DNA of 64,000 nucleotides from Herbivorax alkaliphila. Its GTDB lineage: Bacteria; Bacillota; Clostridia; Acetivibrionales; Acetivibrionaceae. Shown here in pieces: positions 34,847 through 44,812 of the stretch. Both the position numbers and the translations under genes were made by a program. The DNA is taken from NCBI RefSeq assembly GCF_030848475.1, contig NZ_JAVDDS010000006.1, positions 58,805-122,804 of the forward strand, read 5' to 3'. How positions within the stretch are numbered: the first letter of the stretch is position 1; every line of letters begins with the position of its first letter. The notes beneath the pieces are model-generated. The model was not told the origin of the DNA, did no database searches, and was given only the letters and a program-made list of their open reading frames with translations.

Positions 34847-36094
34847 ATGATTAATGTAGCTGTATTAGGTTATGGAGTAGTTGGTTCAGGAGTTGTTGAA
34901 ATAATAAGAAAGAACTCATTAAGTATATCTAAGAAGGCAACAAAAGAGATTAAAGTAAAGCGTATATTAGATATAAGAGATTTTCCTGATAGTCCTGATA
35001 GGGATATTATAACAAAAAATGTTGATGATATTTTTAATGATTCTGATATAGAAATAATTGTTGAGACTATTGGTGGTACAGCAGTTGCATATGAATTTAC
35101 AAAAAAGGCTCTTATGCAGGGGAAACATGTAGTTACATCAAATAAAGAGCTTGTTGCAACACATGGCCCTGAACTTTTAAAGCTTGCTCGTGAAAACAGT
35201 GTAAATTATTTATTTGAGGCAAGTGTAGGAGGCGGGATTCCAATTATAAGACCATTAAACAGATGCTTAGCGGCAAATGAAATTGATGGTATTGTTGGGA
35301 TTTTAAACGGCACTACAAATTATGTTTTAAGTCAGATGAAAAAAGAGGGTAAGGATTTTGATGTGGCTTTAAAAGAAGCTCAGGAAAATGGATATGCTGA
35401 ATCAGATCCTACTGCTGATATAGAGGGACATGATGCGTGTAGAAAAATTGCAATTCTATCTTCCATTGCATATGGTGAATTTGTTGACTATAAGAAGGTT
35501 TATACTGAGGGTATAACTCAAATTACACCAACTGATATAATGTATGCGGAGAGTATGAATTCTACAATAAAACTAATAGGAATGAGTGAAAAAATAGGTG
35601 AAAAGATTACAACAAAGGTAAGTCCTTTTATAGTAGATAATACGCATCCTTTAGCAGGTGTGGAGGATGTTTTTAATGCCATTTTGCTAATGGGCGATGC
35701 CATAGGAGAGGCTATGTTTTATGGACGTGGAGCAGGAAAACTGCCTACAGCAAGTGCTGTGGTTGCAGATGTAATTGAAGTTGTCAAACATTGGGGAAGT
35801 TTTGGTGGATATAACTGGGAAGTTAAAGAAGAAAATAATGTTGCTGATATTATGGAGACTAAATCCAGATTTTTGGTGAGAATAAAAGTTGATGATGAAG
35901 CTAAAGCAGTAGATGAGGTAGAAAAGATTTATAAAAATATTGAATGGCTCAATCCTTTAGAAGTTGATAACAATGAAGAATTAGCTTTTATAACTGAGCT
36001 TGTTTTAGAAAAAGATGCTAAAGATATGCTAAAAAATCTGAATGATTTAGATTCAGTAAGTGAAGTTTTAAATACAGTAAGAGTATTTGACTAA
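34847..36094 (+). CDS. hom: Homoserine dehydrogenase
   Basis: Reduces aspartate semialdehyde to homoserine, the branch point to threonine and methionine. The NAD(P) loop is VLGYGVVGSGVVEII. Substrate motifs are TSNKELVATHG, FEASVGGGIPIIRPL, GILNGTTNYVLSQM and the catalytic-lysine region SDPTADIEGHDACRKIAIL. The C-terminal 80 residues (FLVRIKVDDEAKAVDEVEKI) form an ACT domain for threonine feedback. 415 residues. It lies 29 bases after pheB and 52 before aspartate kinase. Confidence 0.95.
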   Translation: MINVAVLGYGVVGSGVVEIIRKNSLSISKKATKEIKVKRILDIRDFPDSPDRDIITKNVDDIFNDSDIEIIVETIGGTAVAYEFTKKALMQGKHVVTSNKELVATHGPELLKLARENSVNYLFEASVGGGIPIIRPLNRCLAANEIDGIVGILNGTTNYVLSQMKKEGKDFDVALKEAQENGYAESDPTADIEGHDACRKIAILSSIAYGEFVDYKKVYTEGITQITPTDIMYAESMNSTIKLIGMSEKIGEKITTKVSPFIVDNTHPLAGVEDVFNAILLMGDAIGEAMFYGRGAGKLPTASAVVADVIEVVKHWGSFGGYNWEVKEENNVADIMETKSRFLVRIKVDDEAKAVDEVEKIYKNIEWLNPLEVDNNEELAFITELVLEKDAKDMLKNLNDLDSVSEVLNTVRVFD

Positions 36095-36146
36095 TAGATA
36101 TTTAAATAAGAAATTGAATTAGCGAGATAGATTTGGAGGATTTATT

Positions 36147-37493
36147 ATGAAAGTTGTTAAGTTTGGGGGAACGTCTCTTGCAAGTGCTCCTCAGATAAAA
36201 AAAGTTTGTGATATTATTTTATCTGATTCTAAAAGACGTTTAGTGATAGTTTCTGCTCCAGGAAAAAGATTTGATGATGATGTTAAGATGACTGATTTGT
36301 TGATAGAGCTTGGAGAAAAGTATTATAAAGATAAAAAAGCAGATAAAGAGTTAAAAAGAGTTATTGATAGGTTTGATGAAATAGCAAAAGGTCTTGGGCT
36401 AGATGAAGAAATAGTAAAAATTGTGCACGATGACTTAAATCAGCGTCTTAAAAGTGAGTATGCTGGTAAGGAAAAATTTATGGATACAATGAAGGCAGCG
36501 GGAGAAGACAATAATGCTAAAGTAGTTGCAGAATATCTTAAAAGTACAGGTGTTGACGCAAAGTATGTTAACCCCAAAGATGCAGGTATGTTATTAAGTG
36601 ATGAATGTGGAAATGGTCGCATATTACCTGAATCTTATGATAATTTGAAATTACTTTCTGATAGAAAAGAAATAATGATTTTCCCAGGTTTTTTTGGTTG
36701 CTCAAAAAATGGGGATATTGTTACATTTTCTAGAGGAGGTTCTGACATTTCAGGATCAATACTTGCGGCGGCAGTTAATGCAGAAATGTATGAAAATTTT
36801 ACCGATGTGGATTCTGTTTTTGCAGCGAATCCAAAAATAATTGAAAATCCCAAACCGATACCAGTGTTTACATATAAAGAGATGAGAGAGCTTGCATATT
36901 CAGGTTTTTCAGTTTTACACGAAGAAACATTGGAGCCTGTTTACAGAAAAAAAATTCCTGTTTGCATAAAGAATACTAATAATCCATCTTCTGATGGTAC
37001 ATTAATTACTCCTGTAAGAGAATCCAAAGGAAGACCAGTTATTGGTATTGCAAGTGCTGAAGGGTTTTGTAGTATATATGTTACCAAGTATATGATGAAC
37101 AGGGAAATAGGTTTTGGTAGAAAAATATTGGCTATTATTGAAGATGAAGGGCTGTCATATGAGCATACGCCTTCTGGAATAGATGACATGTCTATTATAT
37201 TGGAACAAAATCAAATTGATGATAAAAAAGAACAGCGTCTAAAAGAACGTATTAAAAAGGAATTAGAAGTAGATGATGTATCTGTAGAGAGAGACTTGGC
37301 TTTAGTTATGGTTGTAGGAGAAGGGATGCGAGATACAGTAGGTGTAGCAGATAAGGCCACTAACGCTCTTTCAAAAGCTGGTGTAAATATAGAAATGATA
37401 AACCAGGGTTCTTCAGAAGTTAGTATGATGTTTGGTGTTCTTCAATCTGACAATGAAAAGTCTGTAAGAGCTTTGTATAGTGAATTTTTTTAA
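36147..37493 (+). CDS. Aspartate kinase
   Basis: First step of the aspartate family pathway (aspartate + ATP to aspartyl phosphate). 448 residues. The kinase motif KFGGTSLASAPQIKKV opens the protein; GFFGCSKNGDIVTFSRGGSD and NFTDVDSVFAANPKI form the active site. Two C-terminal ACT domains (SIYVTKYMMNREIGFGRKIL; LALVMVVGEGMRDTVGVADK) indicate feedback control. The neighbouring hom and pheB suggest the threonine-regulated isozyme. The start is ATG behind TTGGAGG. Only 17 bases separate it from cobQ. Confidence 0.93.
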   Translation: MKVVKFGGTSLASAPQIKKVCDIILSDSKRRLVIVSAPGKRFDDDVKMTDLLIELGEKYYKDKKADKELKRVIDRFDEIAKGLGLDEEIVKIVHDDLNQRLKSEYAGKEKFMDTMKAAGEDNNAKVVAEYLKSTGVDAKYVNPKDAGMLLSDECGNGRILPESYDNLKLLSDRKEIMIFPGFFGCSKNGDIVTFSRGGSDISGSILAAAVNAEMYENFTDVDSVFAANPKIIENPKPIPVFTYKEMRELAYSGFSVLHEETLEPVYRKKIPVCIKNTNNPSSDGTLITPVRESKGRPVIGIASAEGFCSIYVTKYMMNREIGFGRKILAIIEDEGLSYEHTPSGIDDMSIILEQNQIDDKKEQRLKERIKKELEVDDVSVERDLALVMVVGEGMRDTVGVADKATNALSKAGVNIEMINQGSSEVSMMFGVLQSDNEKSVRALYSEFF

Positions 37494-37510
37494 TGTTTTT
37501 GGAGGATTAA

Positions 37511-39022
37511 ATGACAGCTAATTCTATAATGATTCAGGGGACAGCATCATCAGTAGGTAAGAGTGTTATAGCTGCCGGTCTATGTCGTATTTTTAGTCAG
37601 GATGGATATAAAGTTGCACCATTTAAGTCTCAAAACATGGCTTTAAATTCTTTTGTTACGCGAGATGGAAAGGAAATGGGAAGAGCTCAGGTTGTTCAAG
37701 CTGAAGCTTGCAAGGTAGAACCTGATGTTAAAATGAATCCTGTTTTGATAAAGCCTGTTGCTGAAAGAAAAGCTCAGGTTATCGTTGAGGGCAAAGTTTA
37801 TGGAAATATGTCTGCAATTGAGTACCATAATTTTAAACCTGGGCTTGCAAAATTGGTTAAAAATATATATAATGAACTTGCCGTTAAAAATGACATAATA
37901 ATATTAGAGGGTGCTGGAAGCCCTGCTGAGATAAATTTAAGAGATAAGGACATTGTAAACATGGGAATGGCTGAAATGTCAGATAGCCCAGTTGTTTTAA
38001 TAGGAGACATAGATAAAGGAGGAGTTTTTGCCTCCCTTGTTGGCACGATGATGCTCTTGTCAGATAACGAAAGAGACAGAGTTAAGGGAGTAATAATTAA
38101 TAAGTTTAGAGGAGACATTGAGCTGCTTAGGCCGGGATTAAAAACTCTTGAGAAACTATTGAAGGTTCCTGTTATTGGTGTCATACCTTATTTTAATCAT
38201 GTTATTGATGATGAAGACAGTCTTGGTGAGAGGTTATTAAAATCAGAAAAAGCTGGGTTAGATGAAATAGATGTGGTGGTTATAAAACTTCCCCATATTT
38301 CAAACTTTACTGATTTTAATGTTTTTGAAAGTATAGAAGGTGTAAAAGTAAGATATGTTGATGATTCATGCCAAATAGGTAATCCTGACTTGGTAATAAT
38401 ACCGGGAACAAAAAATACTATCGGAGATTTATTATTTTTAAGGAAAAATGGATTTGAGGAAGTTATTTTAAATCTCAATAAAGAGGGAACTGTTATTTTT
38501 GGCATATGTGGAGGATACCAGATGCTAGGAGAAGAAATATTGGATTTGCATGGTGTAGAGTCAGATATTTCCTATGTTAAAGGCTTTGGTATTTTAAATT
38601 TTAAAACAGTTTTTAAACAAGAGAAAAGCACTAAGAGAATTGTGGCAAGGATTACTGAAAGTTCATTTAAAAGAGATGCTTTGAGTGATACCGTTGAAGG
38701 TTATGAAATACATATGGGAAATACTGAGTATTCAAAAGATTGTATAACCTTCATAAAATCCCTTGAGGATAATCTGCCATTAGGGATAAGAAATAAAAAA
38801 GGAAATGTTTTAGGTACATATTTACATGGTATATTTGACAATGTAGATTTTACAATAAGTCTAATAAACAAAATAAGAAGCAAAAAAGGTTTTGCTGATA
38901 TTGATAAAAATTTTATAAAATACAAAGACATGAAAGAACAAGAATATGACAAATTAGCTGAAATTTTAAGAGCAAATTTGGATATTTCCTTTTTATACAA
39001 AATAATGAATTTTAATATATGA
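37511..39022 (+). CDS. cobQ: Cobyric acid synthase
   Basis: Amidates four side chains of adenosylcobyrinic acid a,c-diamide using glutamine and ATP. 503 residues, full length. The N-terminal dethiobiotin-synthetase-like domain has the P-loop GTASSVGKSVIAAGL and MNPVLIKP; the C-terminal class I glutamine amidotransferase domain has the nucleophile in FGICGGYQMLGEE and the catalytic His in TYLHGIFDN. It is in operon with aspartate kinase (17-base gap, TTGGAGG) and five further B12 genes downstream. No cobalamin riboswitch precedes it. Confidence 0.95.
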   Translation: MTANSIMIQGTASSVGKSVIAAGLCRIFSQDGYKVAPFKSQNMALNSFVTRDGKEMGRAQVVQAEACKVEPDVKMNPVLIKPVAERKAQVIVEGKVYGNMSAIEYHNFKPGLAKLVKNIYNELAVKNDIIILEGAGSPAEINLRDKDIVNMGMAEMSDSPVVLIGDIDKGGVFASLVGTMMLLSDNERDRVKGVIINKFRGDIELLRPGLKTLEKLLKVPVIGVIPYFNHVIDDEDSLGERLLKSEKAGLDEIDVVVIKLPHISNFTDFNVFESIEGVKVRYVDDSCQIGNPDLVIIPGTKNTIGDLLFLRKNGFEEVILNLNKEGTVIFGICGGYQMLGEEILDLHGVESDISYVKGFGILNFKTVFKQEKSTKRIVARITESSFKRDALSDTVEGYEIHMGNTEYSKDCITFIKSLEDNLPLGIRNKKGNVLGTYLHGIFDNVDFTISLINKIRSKKGFADIDKNFIKYKDMKEQEYDKLAEILRANLDISFLYKIMNFNI

Positions 39023-39114
39023 TATTTATAATAAGTTAGAAAAACAAAGAAATTTAGTATGTTTAAAAAGAAGTGCGTATATACATTAGATAAAAAGTAT
39101 AGGGGGATGTACCG

Positions 39115-40170
39115 ATGAGTTTATACCTGCTGTTAGAAATTTCTATTGCATTTATACTTGATATTTTGTTAGGAGACCCCCGCTGGCTCCCTCATCCAGT
39201 TAGATTTATAGGATGGTTTGTCAAGCTTGTGGAAAAGCTAGTGAGAAATATCGCAAATGCTTCTTCAGAAAGAAAAGTAAAAGCTTTAGGAGACGATATT
39301 GTTAGAAATTCTAAAAAGAAAAACAGAAATGAAAAGTTTGCAGGTGTTGTCTTGGCGGTATTTGTCGTAGCTTTTGTATTTATTGCTGTATATGCAATTG
39401 TTAGAGTAGCCTCTGGGGTAAGTCCTATACTGTCTAGCGTTGTAAATATTTATTTTATCTATTCAGCTTTTGCAGCTAAAGGCCTTGCAGCTGAAAGTTT
39501 TAAGGTGTTTGATGCCTTAAAGGAAAGAGATATTTTTGGAGCGAGAAAAGTTCTTTCCACCATTGTAGGAAGGCAGACAGAGAATTTAGATGAAAAGGAA
39601 GTAATAAAAGGAGCTGTAGAAACAACTGCTGAAAACACCTCTGATGCAGTGGTAGCCCCTATTTTTTATACATTTATAGGTTCTTTTTTTGGATTGGCAG
39701 CCCCTTTTGTATATGCATTTAAAGCTATTAGCACTTTAGATTCAATGGTTGGTTATAAGAATGACCAATATGAGAACTTTGGATGGGCTTCTGCAAAACT
39801 TGACGATATTTTAAACTTTATTCCTGCAAGATTGACAGGACTTCTTATAGTGGTAAGTGCGTTTATAAATCAAAAAGATTATTCAGCAAGTTATACAATT
39901 ATGAGAAGAGATAGAAGAAAACATTTCAGTCCAAACTCAGGTTATCCAGAATCGGCTGTTGCTGGTGCTCTTGGAGTGAGACTAGGAGGCAGTGGACTTT
40001 ATTTTGGAGATATAGTTGAAAAACCGATAATTGGGGATCCTGTAAATGAGTTGAATATTCGAAATATAACACAGGCAATAACACTTATGTATATTACATC
40101 TATTTTATCTTTAGTTTCGCTAAGTCTAATTTATATAGCAGTATATTTTATTAAAGGATTTTTTGCTTAA
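39115..40170 (+). CDS. cbiB: Adenosylcobinamide-phosphate synthase (CbiB/CobD type)
   Basis: Membrane protein that attaches the (R)-1-amino-2-propanol-phosphate arm to cobyric acid. 351 residues with helices near residues 1-20, 75-100, 105-125, 175-200 and at the C-terminus. Typical motifs: DILLGDPRWLPHPVRFIG near the start, TAENTSDAVVAPIFY, KAISTLDSMVGYKNDQYENF and SPNSGYPESAVAGALGVRLG. A Lys/Arg-rich insert at about 55-75 (SERKVKALGDDIVRNSKKKN) is longer than in many homologues. It starts behind AGGGGGATG, 92 bases after cobQ. Confidence 0.94.
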   Translation: MSLYLLLEISIAFILDILLGDPRWLPHPVRFIGWFVKLVEKLVRNIANASSERKVKALGDDIVRNSKKKNRNEKFAGVVLAVFVVAFVFIAVYAIVRVASGVSPILSSVVNIYFIYSAFAAKGLAAESFKVFDALKERDIFGARKVLSTIVGRQTENLDEKEVIKGAVETTAENTSDAVVAPIFYTFIGSFFGLAAPFVYAFKAISTLDSMVGYKNDQYENFGWASAKLDDILNFIPARLTGLLIVVSAFINQKDYSASYTIMRRDRRKHFSPNSGYPESAVAGALGVRLGGSGLYFGDIVEKPIIGDPVNELNIRNITQAITLMYITSILSLVSLSLIYIAVYFIKGFFA

Positions 40171-40181
40171 GGAAGATGGAG

Positions 40182-41273
40182 ATGGAACAATTTAAGTATA
40201 TCCACGGAGGAGACTTACATAAAACAGAAAAAGAGCATGGTATTAGTTTAGATAAAATTTTAGACTATAGCTCAAATATAAATCCCTTGGGTATTCCTGA
40301 GGAAATAGTAAATATAATAAAAAATAATATTGATAAACTTAAAATGTACCCAGATGCCCATTGTCGTGAGCTAATAAAAGAAATATCCAAATACCTAGAT
40401 GTTTCTTTAGAACATATTATTGTTGGAAATGGAGCTATAGAGGTTATTTTTTTATATCTTTTTTCCATAAGGCCTAAAAAGATACTCTTACCGATACCAA
40501 CTTTTTCTGAATATGAAAATATAGCTGAAATGCTAAAAATAGATGTGGACTTTATAGAGACTTTTGAAGATAACGGTTTTTTATTTAGTTATCAATTGAT
40601 ATCTAAAAAAATGACAGAGGAAATAGAGGCATTAATTTTATGTAATCCAAATAATCCAACATCAACTCTTATAAGAGAGAAGGACTTAAAAAAAATAATA
40701 AAAGAGGCAGGACAGAAAAATATTAGAGTGATGATTGATGAAACATTTATAGAACTTACTTCTGGAGGGAATGAAAATTCAATTGTAAAATTCATAAAAG
40801 AGAATGACAATGTTTTTGTTGTAAGGGCATTTACAAAACTGTTTTCCATACCGGGTTTGAGATTGGGATATGGAATAGGATGTAAAAGTATTATTCAAAA
40901 AATGTGGAAAAGAAAAGCATGCTGGTCGGTTAATACTTTTGCTTCATTGGCAGGATCTGTTTTAAATAATGATAGAGAATACTTAAAGAAAACTGATAAA
41001 TGGTTAACAAATGAATTGGTATGGTTTTTTGAGGAACTAAAAAAAATACCCGGATTTAAAATTTTCAAACCTGAAACCAATTTTATTTTAATTAAAATAC
41101 TGGATGAGAGATTTAATTCTAAGATATTGAAATCTAAAATGGCTGAAAAAGGTATCTTAATCAGAGATGCAGAAAATTTTAGAGGTTTAAATAATAGATA
41201 TATAAGGGTGGCATTAAAGGATAGAAAAAGCAATGAGAGTTTTTTGAAAAATTTAAAAGAAGTTATGAGGTGA
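40182..41273 (+). CDS. cobD: L-threonine-O-3-phosphate decarboxylase (CobD)
   Basis: PLP-dependent aminotransferase-fold enzyme. Its place between cbiB and cobU and its opening YIHGGDLHKTEKEHGISLDK with LDYSSNINPLGIP identify it as CobD, which makes aminopropanol phosphate for the B12 nucleotide loop, rather than histidinol-phosphate aminotransferase. Motifs are CNPNNPTS and the PLP lysine in AFTKLFSIPGLRLGYG. Two Met codons compete: 40176 lies two bases from AAGGAA, while 40182 has about 8-base spacing and is preferred. Upstream hom and aspartate kinase feed the pathway to threonine, its precursor. Confidence 0.88.
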   Translation: MEQFKYIHGGDLHKTEKEHGISLDKILDYSSNINPLGIPEEIVNIIKNNIDKLKMYPDAHCRELIKEISKYLDVSLEHIIVGNGAIEVIFLYLFSIRPKKILLPIPTFSEYENIAEMLKIDVDFIETFEDNGFLFSYQLISKKMTEEIEALILCNPNNPTSTLIREKDLKKIIKEAGQKNIRVMIDETFIELTSGGNENSIVKFIKENDNVFVVRAFTKLFSIPGLRLGYGIGCKSIIQKMWKRKACWSVNTFASLAGSVLNNDREYLKKTDKWLTNELVWFFEELKKIPGFKIFKPETNFILIKILDERFNSKILKSKMAEKGILIRDAENFRGLNNRYIRVALKDRKSNESFLKNLKEVMR

Positions 41274-41280
41274 ATTTTTT

Positions 41281-41841
41281 ATGGGAGAGATTATTTTAGT
41301 TACTGGCGGAAGCAGGAGTGGTAAGAGTTCTTTTGCTGAGTCAATTGCAAAAAAATATAAAAATGACGTGTTATATATTGCTACATCTATACCTTTTGAT
41401 GAAGAAATGAAAGAAAGAGTGAAAAAACACAGGATACAAAGGCCTTCACATTGGAACACCCTTGAAGCATATAAAGATTTGGATATACATTTAAAAAAGA
41501 GTAAAAACAAAAAAGAAATTGTTTTAATTGACTGTATAACACTTATGGTTTCTAATATAATGCTTGAAGAAAATTTAGACTGGGAAAGCTTAAATGAAAA
41601 TGAAGCAATTAATATTGAAAAAAGGATAGTGGAGCAGTTGGAAAAATTACTTGATGTGATAAAAGAAAATGGTTCTACATTTATAGCAGTTACCAATGAA
41701 GTGGGAATGGGTATTATTCCACCAAATAGATTATCCCGGATGTTTGGGGATATTGCTGGTAGAGTTAATCAAAAGCTTTCTAAAAAAGCAGACAGGGTAT
41801 ATTTTTGTGTATCAGGCATTCCCATAAAAATTAAAGGTTAA
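41281..41841 (+). CDS. cobU: Adenosylcobinamide kinase / GTP:adenosylcobinamide-phosphate guanylyltransferase
   Basis: Bifunctional CobU phosphorylates adenosylcobinamide and transfers GMP to it. 186 residues. The P-loop ILVTGGSRSGKSSFAES starts the protein, followed by YIATSIPFDEEMKERVKKHR (with the GMP-accepting His region HRIQRPSHW), LIDCITLMVSNIML, and AVTNEVGMGIIPPNRLSRMF. It starts seven bases after the cobD stop codon, with the ribosome site (GAGGTG) overlapping that stop, so it is tightly coupled to the B12 operon. Confidence 0.95.
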   Translation: MGEIILVTGGSRSGKSSFAESIAKKYKNDVLYIATSIPFDEEMKERVKKHRIQRPSHWNTLEAYKDLDIHLKKSKNKKEIVLIDCITLMVSNIMLEENLDWESLNENEAINIEKRIVEQLEKLLDVIKENGSTFIAVTNEVGMGIIPPNRLSRMFGDIAGRVNQKLSKKADRVYFCVSGIPIKIKG

Positions 41842-41877
41842 AAATTCGCATAAAACATTATTTTTGAGAGGGATAGT

Positions 41878-42639
41878 ATGAAGAGCATTAAGAGATTTAT
41901 TATGATGGTTCAGTTTTTAACAACAATACCTATAAGAGTTAATATAGACTGTAATAAAGAGGATTATGGGAAAGGTCTTGTTTTTGCTCCACTGGTTGGA
42001 TTGATTATAGGTGCTGTTTTATTGGCTATATACTGTGGATTAGAGCCTTTTTTTTCTTTAGAGGTGATATCTGTACTTATAATAATAGCCTATGTTTTTT
42101 TAACAGGAGGTATTCATATTGATGGGTTAGCTGATACATTTGATGGATTGTTTTCTAACAGACCAAAAGAAAGAATGCTGGAAATAATGCGTGACAGCAG
42201 GATTGGAAGTAATGGGGTATTGGCTGTTGTATGTTTACTTTTATTAAATTATACATTAATCATATCTTTAGACTTGCAGAGTACAAAAATAGTCCTACTC
42301 TTATTTCCTGTTGCAGGTAGGATAGCGTCTTTAGTAGGAGCGGGAGCATCTAAATATGCAAGAAAAACACAGGGGCTTGGAAAGTCATTTATTGATTTTT
42401 GTGGTTTAAAAGAAATTATAATAGGGTCTATAATTTATATGCTGATATTCTATATTGCAATTGGTTTGAAAGGATTAATTTTAGCTGCTATGACAATTAT
42501 ATCTTCCTATATTTTTTTAAAACTAATGACTAGGAAAATACAGGGGGCGACAGGAGATGTTTTAGGTGCTCTATGTGAGATAAATCAAACTTGTTTTCTT
42601 ATATTCATTACGCTTTTGGGCAAATGTTATTTTTATTAA
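41878..42639 (+). CDS. cobS: Adenosylcobinamide-GDP ribazoletransferase (cobalamin synthase)
   Basis: Integral membrane enzyme joining adenosylcobinamide-GDP with alpha-ribazole (phosphate). 253 residues, multi-helix. Motifs: MMVQFLTTIPIRV at the start, GGIHIDGLADTFDGLFSNR with metal-binding Asp residues, MRDSRIGSNGVLAVV, and the C-terminal RKIQGATGDVLGALCEINQT. The ribosome site is GAGAGGGA. CobT, which makes the other substrate, is not in this window. Confidence 0.94.
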   Translation: MKSIKRFIMMVQFLTTIPIRVNIDCNKEDYGKGLVFAPLVGLIIGAVLLAIYCGLEPFFSLEVISVLIIIAYVFLTGGIHIDGLADTFDGLFSNRPKERMLEIMRDSRIGSNGVLAVVCLLLLNYTLIISLDLQSTKIVLLLFPVAGRIASLVGAGASKYARKTQGLGKSFIDFCGLKEIIIGSIIYMLIFYIAIGLKGLILAAMTIISSYIFLKLMTRKIQGATGDVLGALCEINQTCFLIFITLLGKCYFY

Positions 42640-42696
42640 AAAAATATAGACAATATATAAGTTATATCTAAATTTTCTTTATGAGAGGTTATTAAA

Positions 42697-43284
42697 ATGT
42701 TGGAACTAATACTTATAAGGCATGGACAAACAGACAGTAACAAAAAAAGAACTTATGTTGGATGGACTGATGTGGAACTTAATGAAGAGGGAAAAAGACA
42801 GGCTTTTAAATTAAAGGAAAAGTTGAAAGATATGCCAGTTGATAAAATATATTCAAGCCCTTTAAAGAGAGCTAAAAAGACAGCTGAAATAATAAATGAG
42901 AATTTTTGTCTTGACATTGAATATACTGACAACCTAAAGGAAAGGAATTTTGGCATATGGGATGATTTAAGTAATGATGAAATAAAAAGACTTTACAAAA
43001 ATCAGTATAACATATGGATAAAAGACTGGAAAAACTATTGCATTAAAGATGGAGAGAGTGCTTTAAAGTCTTATAAAAGAGCTATGGATTTTTCAAAAAA
43101 TATAATTGATTCTTTTGATAGAGGTAGATTTTTAATTGTATCTCATCTAGGAACAATTAGATTTATAACTGCATATTTACTTGGTATGGACATTGAAGGT
43201 TCTTGGAGATTCAGGCTTGACAATTGTGAAATGGTAAGAATTGAAATTATAGATGGATATGGAGTGTTAACTTTCTTGGGATAA
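42697..43284 (+). CDS. cobC: Alpha-ribazole phosphatase, histidine phosphatase family
   Basis: 195 residues of the phosphoglycerate-mutase-like superfamily with LILIRHGQTDSNKKRTYVGW (catalytic His), SSPLKRAKKTAE, LKERNFGIWDD and the second His in VSHLGTIRF. Position after cobU-cobS points to CobC, which removes the 5'-phosphate in the final B12 steps; a general phosphatase cannot be excluded from sequence alone. It is the last gene of the operon, followed by a strong bidirectional terminator. Confidence 0.85.
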   Translation: MLELILIRHGQTDSNKKRTYVGWTDVELNEEGKRQAFKLKEKLKDMPVDKIYSSPLKRAKKTAEIINENFCLDIEYTDNLKERNFGIWDDLSNDEIKRLYKNQYNIWIKDWKNYCIKDGESALKSYKRAMDFSKNIIDSFDRGRFLIVSHLGTIRFITAYLLGMDIEGSWRFRLDNCEMVRIEIIDGYGVLTFLG

Positions 43285-43289
43285 TAATT

Positions 43290-43328
43290 ACAAGAGACTG
43301 TTTTAAAGTGGTAAAAACAGTCTCTTGT
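43290..43328. terminator. Bidirectional terminator between cobC and the MCP gene
   Basis: ACAAGAGACTGTTTT (43290-43304) / AAAACAGTCTCTTGT (43314-43328), perfect 15-bp stem between convergent genes, T-rich afterwards. Confidence 0.85.
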
Positions 43329-43378
43329 TTTAACTTTAAATCATTTGTTAAGGTTTATCTAGTTTACTTTTCATGTTG

Positions 43379-44647
43379 CTAAGACTCTTCCTTGTTTTGA
43401 CTATTTTTATAGTCTTTTAATTTATTGTCAAGTTGGTGAACTAATTGGTCAAGGCTGTTTGAGGACTCTTTTATACTTTCTAAAGCTTTAAGTTCATGCT
43501 CGGTAGTTGCTGCAACTTCCTGACTTGCAGCGGCAGTTTCTTCTGAAACAGATGAAATATTTTCAATTGCAGAGTTAACTTGATGTTTGTCATTTTGCAT
43601 TTTACTAACTGATTGATTAACATCATTAATTTTTTCCACAATATAGTTTATTGCATTTGCTATATTGTTAAAAGCATTATCTGTTTTGTTAACTGCACCG
43701 TTTTGCTCCTGTGAAACTTTTTTCATTGTTTCCATAGACTTAATTGCCAGTTGAGATTCTTCCTGTATGCTCTGCATTAAAAGGCTAATCTCTTCTGTTG
43801 ATTTTCTACTTTGATCTGCCAATTTCCTTACTTCTTCGGCAACAACTGCAAAACCCTTTCCGGCTTCGCCTGCTCTTGCAGCTTCAATTGCAGCGTTTAG
43901 AGCTAAAAGGTTTGTTTGTTCTGCAATATTTTCAATAGATTCAACAAAAAGTCCAATATCTTGAATTGTTTCAGTTAGTTTTTCTACAACTGCAAATATT
44001 TTTTCAGAGGTATCATAGTTTTCTTTTGATTTATCTCTGAGTACGTTGACAGAGTCCAGACCTACATTGTTTAATTCTGTCATCTTTTTTGTCTCTTCTG
44101 TAATTCCAGAATAGCTTTCATATACAAAGTCAATTTGTTCAGAGAGGTTATCTACCATTTCAACCCCTTGTTGAGCTTGAGATGCTTGGTCTGATGCTCC
44201 TTTAGCGATGTCATCCATTGTTTGAGCGATATCATTCATTGCTGATGTGGCCTGCCCGGCACTAGTACTTACAGTTTGTGTCGCACTTACAATAGAGTTT
44301 GACATTTCATTGAAATTATCAATAAGTAACCCTATGTCTGTAAATGCTTCTTTTACGGACATGGCAGCTGATTTTAACATAAAGTTTTGAGAATCATCAA
44401 AAGAGTGGGAAAAATCATTTTGTTTTGCAAAAGCTACTTCATCTTGAAACTGTTTAATATGTTTTCTAAATAGAGAATAAGATACAAACAGTATGACAGT
44501 TATGGTTATAATGTTTGAAATAAAAAATATAACTGATGTGTGCCAATTACTTGTAATAAGTCCTGAAATAATACTGGACAATATAGAAATCATCAATATT
44601 GCCAATATAAATGCTTGTTTTGGCTTGCGTTTAAAAAATTTTTTCAT
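43379..44647 (-). CDS. Methyl-accepting chemotaxis protein lacking an extracellular sensor domain
   Basis: 422 residues. Two close membrane helices (about 13-31 and 36-56) are joined by a loop of only a few residues (TSNWHTS), so no periplasmic ligand domain exists. The cytoplasmic part is a long coiled coil with the conserved hairpin tip [20 protein letters not shown], then [20 protein letters not shown]. The HAMP linker is reduced or absent. Such receptors may sense membrane state or internal signals, or pair with other receptors. No che genes are adjacent. The start is ATG 44647 behind TGGAGGG. Confidence 0.9.
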   Translation of the reverse strand: MKKFFKRKPKQAFILAILMISILSSIISGLITSNWHTSVIFFISNIITITVILFVSYSLFRKHIKQFQDEVAFAKQNDFSHSFDDSQNFMLKSAAMSVKEAFTDIGLLIDNFNEMSNSIVSATQTVSTSAGQATSAMNDIAQTMDDIAKGASDQASQAQQGVEMVDNLSEQIDFVYESYSGITEETKKMTELNNVGLDSVNVLRDKSKENYDTSEKIFAVVEKLTETIQDIGLFVESIENIAEQTNLLALNAAIEAARAGEAGKGFAVVAEEVRKLADQSRKSTEEISLLMQSIQEESQLAIKSMETMKKVSQEQNGAVNKTDNAFNNIANAINYIVEKINDVNQSVSKMQNDKHQVNSAIENISSVSEETAAASQEVAATTEHELKALESIKESSNSLDQLVHQLDNKLKDYKNSQNKEES

Positions 44648-44812
44648 AGTTTTCCCTCCAGCTTAGATATAAAGAACAGAAATTAAGAGTTACATATAGT
44701 AAAACAGATTAGCATTACATAATTATATATTTCGATAAAAATTTAAAAAATCCTTCTTTTAGACAATATTACATTTTGTAAATTTAACCAAATGAATATG
44801 GGTGGTATATTA

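Noticed and set aside
39023..39114. Cobalamin riboswitch before cbiB or cobQ
   Set aside because: The gaps are 92 and 17 bases and contain no B12-box-like sequence; too short for the aptamer.
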